This document shows, one piece after another, positions 57,792-64,000 of a DNA stretch of 64,000 nt. A model generated the notes under the pieces. It was not told where the DNA came from, did no database searches, and saw only the letters and a list, made by a program, of their open reading frames with translations. The translations under genes were made by a program, and so were the position numbers. Origin of the DNA: Streptomyces sp. NRRL B-3428 (GTDB lineage: Bacteria; Actinomycetota; Actinomycetes; Streptomycetales; Streptomycetaceae); assembly GCA_000721375.1 (NCBI GenBank), contig JOGW01000003.1, positions 434,001-498,000 on the forward strand, read 5' to 3'. Each line of letters starts with the position of its first letter. Position 1 is the stretch's first letter.

Positions 57792-59393
57792 ATGGACCTG
57801 GTCATCCGCAACGCCCGCGTCATCGACGGCTCCGGCGGCGACTCCTACACCGCCGACGTCGGTATCGACGGCGGCCGGATCGCCGAGATCCGTAAAGCGG
57901 GTGACGGGCCCCGCCCGTCCGGGCAGCGGACACTCGACGCCGACGGGCTCGCCCTCTCCCCCGGCTTCATCGACATGCACGCCCACAGCGATCTCGCCCT
58001 GCTCCGCGACCCCGACCACAGCGCCAAGGCCGCCCAGGGCGTGACCCTCGAAGTGCTCGGCCAGGACGGGCTCTCGTACGCGCCCGTCGACGACCGCACG
58101 CTCGCCGAGGTGCGCAAGGCCATCACCGGCTGGAACGGCGACGGCTGCGACATCGACTTCGACTGGCGCACCGTCGGGGAGTACCTGGACCGCCTCGACC
58201 GGCAGGGCATCGCCGTCAACGCCGCCTACCTCATCCCGCAGGGCACGGTCCGGATGTACGCCGTGGGCTGGGACGACCGCGAGGCCACCCCCGAAGAGAT
58301 GGACCGGATGCGGCAGTTGGTCGCCGAGGGCATGGAGCAGGGCGCCGTCGGAATGAGCTCCGGGCTCACGTACACACCCGGGATGTACGCCAAGGACTCC
58401 GAGCTCAGCGAGCTGTGCAAGGTCGTCGCCCGCTACGACGGCTACTACTGCCCCCACCACCGCAGTTACGGGGCCGGCGCACTCCAGGCGTACGAGGAGA
58501 TGGTGAACCTGACGAGGGAGGCGGACTGCGCGCTCCATCTCGCGCACGCCACGATGAACTTCGGGGTGAACAAGGGCAAGGCCCCTGATCTGCTCACGCT
58601 CCTCGACGGCGCGCTCGACGCCGGGGCCGATATCTCGCTCGACACCTACCCCTACACCCCCGGCTGCACGACGCTCGTCGCCATGCTGCCCAGCTGGGCG
58701 AGCGAGGGCGGGCCCGAGGCGATCCTCACCCGGCTCCAGGACGACGCGACCGCCGAGAAGATCCGCCATCACATGGAGGTCATCGGAGCCGACGGCTGCC
58801 ATGGCGTCCCGATCGAGTGGGACACCATCGAGATCAGCGGTGTCTCCGACCCCGGCCTCGCCTCCTGCGTCGGCAAGACGATCCAGCAGTCCGCCGACAT
58901 GCGCGGCGAGGAGCCGTGGGTCACGGCCCGGCGTCTGCTCATCAACGACAAGCTCGGTTCGACGATCCTGCAGCACGTCGGGCACGAGGAGAACGTGCGG
59001 CAGATCATGCGGCACCGCGTGCACACCGGCGGCAGCGACGGCATCCTGCAGGGCTTCAAGCCGCATCCGCGCGCGTACGGCACTTTCCCGCAGTATCTCG
59101 GCCGCTACTCCCGGGAGTTGGGGATCCTGTCCCTGGAGGAGACGGTCGAACACCTCACCTCGCGCCCGGCCGCCCGCCTGCGCCTGCCCGACCGCGGGCT
59201 CGTCCGCGAGGGCTACCGCGCCGACCTGGTCCTCTTCGACCCGGAGACGGTCGCGGCCGGCTCCACCTTCGAGTCCCCACGCACCCTGCCGGTCGGCATC
59301 CCGCACGTCCTGATCGACGGCAAGTCCGTGATCGAGGACGGCAAGCGGACGGATGTGCTGGCGGGGAGGGCGGTGCGGCGCACGACCGCATAG
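57792..59393 (+). CDS. D-aminoacylase-like amidohydrolase (N-acyl-D-amino acid or N-acetylglucosaminate deacetylase)
   Basis: A protein of 533 aa of the amidohydrolase superfamily. HAHSD (about residues 61-65) holds the two metal-binding His, and YCPHHRSY and HLAHATMN supply further His ligands. The Cys of the classic D-aminoacylase (GNCGFS) is replaced: here the stretch is GQDGLS. This suggests a different metal bridge or substrate. It lies 50 bp after the deaminase gene, so it probably removes an acyl group from the deaminase's substrate, for example the acetyl group of N-acetyl-D-glucosaminate. Confidence 0.9.
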   Translation: MDLVIRNARVIDGSGGDSYTADVGIDGGRIAEIRKAGDGPRPSGQRTLDADGLALSPGFIDMHAHSDLALLRDPDHSAKAAQGVTLEVLGQDGLSYAPVDDRTLAEVRKAITGWNGDGCDIDFDWRTVGEYLDRLDRQGIAVNAAYLIPQGTVRMYAVGWDDREATPEEMDRMRQLVAEGMEQGAVGMSSGLTYTPGMYAKDSELSELCKVVARYDGYYCPHHRSYGAGALQAYEEMVNLTREADCALHLAHATMNFGVNKGKAPDLLTLLDGALDAGADISLDTYPYTPGCTTLVAMLPSWASEGGPEAILTRLQDDATAEKIRHHMEVIGADGCHGVPIEWDTIEISGVSDPGLASCVGKTIQQSADMRGEEPWVTARRLLINDKLGSTILQHVGHEENVRQIMRHRVHTGGSDGILQGFKPHPRAYGTFPQYLGRYSRELGILSLEETVEHLTSRPAARLRLPDRGLVREGYRADLVLFDPETVAAGSTFESPRTLPVGIPHVLIDGKSVIEDGKRTDVLAGRAVRRTTA

Positions 59394-59467
59394 GGTCTCG
59401 GACGGGTCGCCCAGGGCCTCGGGCGGCATGTCGCGCCCGCACCGAAGAGGCATACGGGGAGCACCGG

Positions 59468-60325
59468 ATGACCGTCACCACCCGCACGGTGAAGTCCGCG
59501 GACGGCACCGCGATCGTGTACGACCGGTTCTCACCCGCCGGCGCCACCACCGGCACAGTGGTGCTCGTCGGCGGCGCCTTCAGCCGCCGCGACCTCCCGA
59601 AGACGGCCGAGATGGCCCAGTTCCTGTGCGCGGACCACGACTTGACGGTCCTCACCTACGACCGCCGGGGCCGGGGCGACAGCGGGGACTCCCCCGGCAG
59701 CTACGACCCGGACCAGGAGTGCGACGACCTCGCGGCGATCATCGACGCGGAGCTCGCGGACGGGGAGCAGGTCTCCCTGTTCGGCTGGTCCTCCGGCGCG
59801 GTACTCGCCCTGCGCGCCGCCGGCTCCCCCCGGGTCCGGGGAGTCGGCCGCGTCGTCGCCTTCGAGCCGCCGTTCGTGGTCGACCGGAGCGGGCACGTGC
59901 CACCGGCGGACCTCACCGAGCGGCTGCACGAACTGATCAGGGCCGGCCAGCGGGCCCGTACTGTGCACTACTACATGACCCGGGCCATCGGCGTGCACCC
60001 CTTCTTCACCACACTCCTGCGCCTCACGCCGGTGTGGAAGGAGCGGACCGCGGTCGCCTTCTCCACGGCACACGACTGGGCGCTGATGGCCCCGTTCACG
60101 CGCGGGGAACCACTGGACACGGCGGACTGGGCGCGGGTGCAGGTCCCCGTCCTGGTCATCGCGGGCGGCCGCAGCCCCGCGGTACTGCGCACGGGCGCGC
60201 GGGCGATCGCCGCCGTACTGCCGCACGCGCGGTACGCGGAAGTGCCGGGTCTCACCCCCGACCCTGCCAACGAGCCGCTCCTCGAAGCGTCCCAGGACTT
60301 CCTGACCGCCTCGGCCCCCGCCTGA
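59468..60325 (+). CDS. Alpha/beta hydrolase
   Basis: A protein of 285 aa with an alpha/beta hydrolase fold. The nucleophile elbow is GWSSG (Ser in SLFGWSSGAVLALRAA), the oxyanion region is VLVGGAFSRRD, and catalytic Asp and His positions are not certain (the end reads VPGLTPDPANEPLLE, so a typical His near the C-terminus is not evident). It lies 74 bp after the deacylase gene, in the same direction. Esterase, lactonase and other activities are possible. Confidence 0.85.
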   Translation: MTVTTRTVKSADGTAIVYDRFSPAGATTGTVVLVGGAFSRRDLPKTAEMAQFLCADHDLTVLTYDRRGRGDSGDSPGSYDPDQECDDLAAIIDAELADGEQVSLFGWSSGAVLALRAAGSPRVRGVGRVVAFEPPFVVDRSGHVPPADLTERLHELIRAGQRARTVHYYMTRAIGVHPFFTTLLRLTPVWKERTAVAFSTAHDWALMAPFTRGEPLDTADWARVQVPVLVIAGGRSPAVLRTGARAIAAVLPHARYAEVPGLTPDPANEPLLEASQDFLTASAPA

Positions 60326-60532
60326 CGCCCCCGCCGTACGTGGTGCACCTCACGTCAGGGCGATGACGGGCGGGGTTCCATGATTGAGGGCCGGTGTGCG
60401 CTTTCGATCCGGGCGTGGGGGTGCGTCCGCGCATTGCGATGGAAGGCCACTACGTAAGGGTTCCGCTACAGGGATCCCCGGGTGGGACCAAAGACCGCGC
60501 GCCGGGACGAAACACGCTCGTAAAGTTGCCGC

Positions 60533-61744
60533 ATGCAGCTGATCCAGTCGACGAAGCTCTCCAACGTCTGTTACGAGATCCGGGGTCCGGTTCTCGAGGA
60601 GGCCATGCGGCTGGAGGCGGCGGGCCACCGGATCCTGAAGCTGAACACCGGGAACCCGGCGGCCTTCGGGTTCGACTGTCCGCCGGAGATCCTGGAGGAC
60701 GTGCTCAGGAACGTGGGCTCCGCGCATGGCTACGGCGATGCGAAGGGGCTGCTGTCCGCCCGGCGCGCGGTGATGATGCACTACCAGACGCTCGGCGTGG
60801 AGACGGATGTCGAGCACGTCTACATCGGCAACGGGGTCTCCGAGCTGATCGTCATGGCCATGCAGGCGCTGCTCGACGACGGCGACGAGGTGCTCGTCCC
60901 CGCACCGGACTATCCGCTGTGGACGGCCGCCGTGTCGCTGTCCGGCGGTACGGCCGTGCACTACCGCTGCGACGAGCAGTCGGACTGGATGCCGGATCTG
61001 GCGGACGTGGAGCGCAAGGTCACCGACCGCACCAAGGCGATCGTGATCATCAACCCGAACAATCCGACGGGCGCCGTGTACAGCGACGACGTCGTACGGG
61101 GGCTCACGGACATCGCCCGCCGGCACAATCTCCTCGTCTGCAGCGACGAGATCTACGACAAGATCCTGTACGACGAGGCCACGCACACCCCGACCGCGGC
61201 GCTCGCTCCCGATCTGCTGACACTCACGTTCAACGGCATGTCCAAGGCGTACCGGGTGGCCGGCTACCGGACCGGGTGGATGGTCATCTCAGGGCCGCGC
61301 GCCCATGCCGCCTCGTATATCGAGGGACTCACGATCCTCGCGAACATGCGGCTGTGCGCCAATATGCCGGCGCAGCACGGAGTGGTCGCGGCGCTGACCG
61401 GGCGGCAGACGATCAACGATCTGGTGCTGCCGGGCGGGCGGCTGCGGGAGCAGCGCGACACGGCGTACGAGCTGCTGACGCAGATTCCCGGGGTCACCTG
61501 TGTGAAGCCGAAGGGGGCTCTCTACCTCTTCCCGCGGCTCGACCCCAAGGTGTTCAAGATCAAGGACGATCGGCAGATGGTGCTCGATCTGCTGCGGGCC
61601 GAGAAGATCATGGTGGTGCAGGGGACGGGCTTCAACTGGCCCGAGCCCGATCACTTCCGGATCGTCACCCTGCCCCAGGCCTCGGACCTTGCGGAGGCGG
61701 TGGGCCGGATCGGCCGCTTCCTGGACGGGTACAGCCAGCCGTAA
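60533..61744 (+). CDS. PLP-dependent aminotransferase (AlaA/AspC type, class I/II)
   Basis: A protein of 403 aa of fold I: GNGVSELIVMAMQALLDDGDEVLVP, the Asn in NPNNPTG, Asp and Tyr in SDEIYDKI, the PLP Lys in FNGMSKAYRVAGYRTGW and the C-terminal GFNWPEPDHFRIVTL with the carboxylate-binding Arg. Sequence features fit the AlaA-like pyruvate/glutamate aminotransferase of actinobacteria. It has its own 207-bp upstream region and converges with the small gene at 61754. It is probably a general alanine/glutamate transaminase rather than part of the catabolic cluster. Confidence 0.92.
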   Translation: MQLIQSTKLSNVCYEIRGPVLEEAMRLEAAGHRILKLNTGNPAAFGFDCPPEILEDVLRNVGSAHGYGDAKGLLSARRAVMMHYQTLGVETDVEHVYIGNGVSELIVMAMQALLDDGDEVLVPAPDYPLWTAAVSLSGGTAVHYRCDEQSDWMPDLADVERKVTDRTKAIVIINPNNPTGAVYSDDVVRGLTDIARRHNLLVCSDEIYDKILYDEATHTPTAALAPDLLTLTFNGMSKAYRVAGYRTGWMVISGPRAHAASYIEGLTILANMRLCANMPAQHGVVAALTGRQTINDLVLPGGRLREQRDTAYELLTQIPGVTCVKPKGALYLFPRLDPKVFKIKDDRQMVLDLLRAEKIMVVQGTGFNWPEPDHFRIVTLPQASDLAEAVGRIGRFLDGYSQP

Positions 61745-61753
61745 TGCAGAAGC

Positions 61754-62161
61754 TCAGACGGCCGCGGGGGTGAGCGCCTCCGCATGAGCTTCCATCCGCC
61801 GCGCTGCCAGAATCGCCGCCGAGGTGTCCGCCCGCGAGGCCGCCACCACGAGTGCCCGGCCCGCGAGGGCGTGGGCGCGCTGGTGCAGGGCCGCGAGGTG
61901 CGGCTCGTGGATCGCCGCCGCCACCGCCGCGCGCACCGGTGCGCGTCCGCCGCGCAGGCGCGTGACGGCGGCCGCCAACTCGGCCGAGGCATCGTCGAGT
62001 CCGGCGGACGGCGCGAGACCCCGCAGTTCGTCCGTCACCGCGAGCAGGGCCGCGAGGTGGCCGGCGAGCTGGAGCTCCAGCTCCTCCTCGCGCGTGCGGT
62101 GCGGGAAATCGCCGTCGGGGCCCAGCGTATGGACGGATTTGGCGCGGATCGGCTCGTACAT
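61754..62161 (-). CDS. Small helical protein under a Fur-type palindrome
   Basis: A protein of 135 aa, Ala/Glu/Arg-rich, wholly helical, beginning MYEPIRAKSVHTLGPDGDFP and with coils near 28-130. No family is recognised. The ATG at 62161 follows GGAGG. A Fur-type 7-1-7 palindrome and TAGGAT (-10 box) lie upstream, so expression is probably controlled by metal or peroxide. Confidence 0.75.
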   Translation of the reverse strand: MYEPIRAKSVHTLGPDGDFPHRTREEELELQLAGHLAALLAVTDELRGLAPSAGLDDASAELAAAVTRLRGGRAPVRAAVAAAIHEPHLAALHQRAHALAGRALVVAASRADTSAAILAARRMEAHAEALTPAAV

Positions 62162-62190
62162 GGCAGGGACCTCCAAGCTGGGATGAACAC

Positions 62191-62213
62191 ATCCTAGCTT
62201 AGATTCAGTCTAA
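62191..62213 (-). promoter_or_regulatory. Promoter with Fur/PerR-type 7-1-7 palindrome
   Basis: On the minus strand, TTAGACTGAATCTAA (62199-62213) is a 7-1-7 inverted repeat with 6 of 7 matching pairs, the same architecture as the PerR box. It is followed two bases later by TAGGAT (62191-62196), a good -10 box. A repressor on it would block the promoter of the gene at 61754. Confidence 0.65.
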
Positions 62214-62259
62214 AGTTGAGTTACCTCAAGAGCGGGGCCGGTCGCCGCGGGGACATGCC

Positions 62260-63468
62260 CTACGGTCCCGAGGCCGACACGGCCGCCACCACGATGATCA
62301 CGGCGAGCAGCACGACAAGCAGCGCCCACACCAGCTTCCGGCTGTTCACGGCCACGACCGGGACGGGCTGCGCCGGAGCGGCAGGAGGCGCGGGCGGCTG
62401 GACGCGCGGACGCTGCGGCGGAGCATTGAACAGGTCCTGCCCGGTGGCCGCCGCCCGCGCGCACCACGGACAGCCCATGAGGTGGGAGCCGTAGCTATGG
62501 CGGGGGCGCGCCTGGCAGACCCGCACCCGGCCGCGTTCCTCGTCGAGCGCCCGCAGCCAGTCCTCGGCCCGGGGCCGTGCCTTCGGGTCGAGCACACCGG
62601 GCCCGAAGGCACGGCGGGCGAGCGTGAGCAGTCCGGGCGGCAGAACGGTCGGGTCGATGATGCCGCGCGGGACGACGACTTTCTCCGGGCGTACGACATA
62701 GGAGATGGACGCCGCGATGTTGTCCTTGACCGTCGAGTCCTCCTGGCTGTCGTGCGGGACACCCCCGAAGGGATGGTTGCCGACGGCGAGGAGCTGATAG
62801 ACGAGGACGGAGAGCGCGAAGTCGTCGCTCTCGGCCGTGGCGGGGCCGCCCGCCTGGCGTTCGGGCGCCGAGTAGTCGGTGGTGTGCATCAGACACGCGA
62901 AGGACTCGCGGGTCTGGCGGTCGGTGAAGGCGATGGAGTCGCAGTCGAGGAAGGTGACGAAGCCGTTCCTGTCCACGACGACGTTGCTGGACGAGAAGTC
63001 GCCGACGACCAGGCCCTCGTGGTGCATACGGGCAGTCATGAACGCCAGGTTCCAGGCGACCCCGAGCAGGAAGCGCCAGTCGGCGCGGTCGGGGAAGAGC
63101 CGCAGCCGCTGCGAGCGGGTGAACAGGCCCACCAGCTGGACGTGTTGGGGTTCACCGAAGCGCCGCATCGCATAGCCGAGGAAGGCGCCCTCGGGTGAGC
63201 GGGCGAGCGCGGTGGGCCAGGCGAGTTCGGGTGCCTGGTTGGAGTCGACGGGGCGGTCGCCCAGCGGGGACATCGCGAGCATGCGGGTCAGCCGGCGCTC
63301 CTGCTCGGCGCCCGGGCGTTCACGGTAGAGCTTCACCACGACGCCCGGATCGCCCTCGACCGGGAAGACGGAGGCCTCGCCGCCGCCCTTGAGCGGGTGC
63401 TCGGCGAGCGTGACGGGGTGGCCGTCGAGCAGAATGCGGCGGCCCGTACCGCCGCCCGCGGCGCTCAT
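62260..63468 (-). CDS. Membrane-anchored protein kinase-like protein with a zinc-knuckle tail
   Basis: A protein of 402 aa. The kinase-like fold has the Gly-rich loop and Lys46 (VVVKLYRE), a short Asp-x(4)-Asn catalytic loop (GDFSSSNVVV) and DCDS in place of DFG. A cysteine-pair segment (residues ~327-345, HLMGCPWC with an earlier Cys) follows, then a Pro-rich linker and a C-terminal transmembrane helix (about 376-398). It overlaps the PP2C gene (ATGA), so they are coupled. The HhH/TerY-type kinase-PP2C-VWA triad is the likely setting, with the VWA gene beyond the right edge. Confidence 0.82.
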   Translation of the reverse strand: MSAAGGGTGRRILLDGHPVTLAEHPLKGGGEASVFPVEGDPGVVVKLYRERPGAEQERRLTRMLAMSPLGDRPVDSNQAPELAWPTALARSPEGAFLGYAMRRFGEPQHVQLVGLFTRSQRLRLFPDRADWRFLLGVAWNLAFMTARMHHEGLVVGDFSSSNVVVDRNGFVTFLDCDSIAFTDRQTRESFACLMHTTDYSAPERQAGGPATAESDDFALSVLVYQLLAVGNHPFGGVPHDSQEDSTVKDNIAASISYVVRPEKVVVPRGIIDPTVLPPGLLTLARRAFGPGVLDPKARPRAEDWLRALDEERGRVRVCQARPRHSYGSHLMGCPWCARAAATGQDLFNAPPQRPRVQPPAPPAAPAQPVPVVAVNSRKLVWALLVVLLAVIIVVAAVSASGP

Positions 63469-64000
63469 ACCCGTACCGCCCGGAGCAGTGTCTTGTCGTC
63501 CGCGTTGACCGCGGAGAGCCGGTCGGAGCGCAGCAGCTCGGCGAGTTCCGCCTCGTCCGCGTCCGGGTCCTTGGTCGGGGACTCGAGCGGGCCCAACACC
63601 GCGGCGAGGAAGGACGCGTTGGGCGTACGGGAGCGGGTGAGGGCCGCCTGCGTGAGGCCGTCGGTGGAGAGGACCACCGCGTCTATCCCGGGGTCGTCCA
63701 CACAGTCCGTACGCACCCAGCGGCCCGCGTGCCGTGAGGTGAGGAAGACCGTCTCGTTGCTGTACTCGCTGGCCGCATCGGCCTGCGGGAGCAGATGGAA
63801 CAGGGGCGCACCGTCCTCGTCGGTGCCGGCGCGGACGAAGACTAGACCGTCGCCGACGCTCAAGTGCCCGAGCCAGTCAGGGGTGATGACGACGACCGTG
63901 AGTGTGGTCGCGAAGTCCTCGGCGCGGTCGCCGGACTGCTCCACCGCCAACAGGAAGTCCCCGCACACCTCTTGGAACGCCGAGTGCAGCATCCCGTGCA
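63465..64000 (-). CDS. PP2C-family protein phosphatase, truncated by the window edge
   Basis: The last ~175 residues of a PP2C-type Ser/Thr phosphatase are present. TLTVVVITPDWLGHLSVGDGLVFV matches the GDS strand, AVVLSTDGLTQ matches the STDG segment, and NADDKTLLRAV is the metal-binding DD-N region. The N-terminus with the first Asp pair lies beyond the right edge. Its stop overlaps the kinase start by 4 bp, so kinase and phosphatase act on the same pathway. Confidence 0.88.
   Translation of the reverse strand, partial: HGMLHSAFQEVCGDFLLAVEQSGDRAEDFATTLTVVVITPDWLGHLSVGDGLVFVRAGTDEDGAPLFHLLPQADAASEYSNETVFLTSRHAGRWVRTDCVDDPGIDAVVLSTDGLTQAALTRSRTPNASFLAAVLGPLESPTKDPDADEAELAELLRSDRLSAVNADDKTLLRAVRV

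Overview
The window looks like chromosomal DNA from a Streptomyces or a very close relative. GC is very high, GTG and TTG starts are common, twin-arginine and Ala-rich secretion signals recur, and many genes belong to Streptomyces-type families: an XRE/DUF397/ATPase module, a DasR-type operator before a chitinase, FG-GAP and ALF-repeat secreted proteins, and STAND-LuxR regulators. I saw no tRNA, rRNA, CRISPR array, insertion sequence or prophage.

Layout. 0-8 kb: a tandem pair of paralogous membrane-anchored proteins beside an AI-2E-type permease and a decayed 3' copy of it, then a secreted lytic transglycosylase, a PIN-PhoH protein, a cis-prenyl transferase and an aldo/keto reductase. 8-16 kb: an orphan type IV prepilin peptidase, membrane proteins, an AlkZ-like DNA glycosylase and a large membrane toxin-like protein that carries a Flp-pilin processing motif and a C-terminal nuclease-like domain, followed by an overlapping candidate immunity gene; then a deazaflavin-type nitroreductase and a methyltransferase. 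16-24 kb: a PapA-like acyltransferase, an AbiEi-like/DUF559 protein, the divergent ATPase/XRE/DUF397 module and two divergent peptidoglycan-binding secreted proteins. 24-36 kb: a complete Tad (tight adherence) pilus locus, all on the minus strand (OmpA-like, lipoprotein, TadG-like, Flp pilin, response regulator, histidine kinase, TadC, TadB, TadA/CpaF, TadE, a TadZ-TadE fusion, CpaB and a zinc-ribbon protein). 36-48 kb: secreted enzymes and effectors (GH18 chitinase, a giant ALF-repeat Tat-exported toxin-like protein with a membrane partner, a catalytically dead S1 protease fused to a beta-propeller, an Nramp-family transporter, an M14 carboxypeptidase). 48-52 kb: two STAND ATPases, only one with a LuxR HTH. 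52-60 kb: a divergent catabolic cluster (GntP permease, RidA, IclR, PfkB kinase / PLP deaminase, D-aminoacylase-like deacetylase, alpha/beta hydrolase). 60-64 kb: an aminotransferase, a small protein under a Fur-type palindrome, and a Ser/Thr kinase-PP2C pair that runs off the right edge.

Main ideas. (1) The protein at 11565-13781 has the same cleavage/assembly motif (G, four residues, EY) as the Flp pilin of the Tad locus 14 kb away, and the only prepilin peptidase in the window lies 2 kb from it. It may be a toxin handled by the Tad machinery. (2) The 52-60 kb cluster contains the enzyme types needed to take (N-acetyl-)D-glucosaminate, an oxidised chitin sugar, to 2-keto-3-deoxy-6-phosphogluconate; D-serine/D-amino-acid catabolism is the alternative. 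(3) The ALF-repeat protein and its downstream four-helix membrane protein look like a pore-forming polymorphic toxin with its immunity protein. All three are inferences from sequence reading only.
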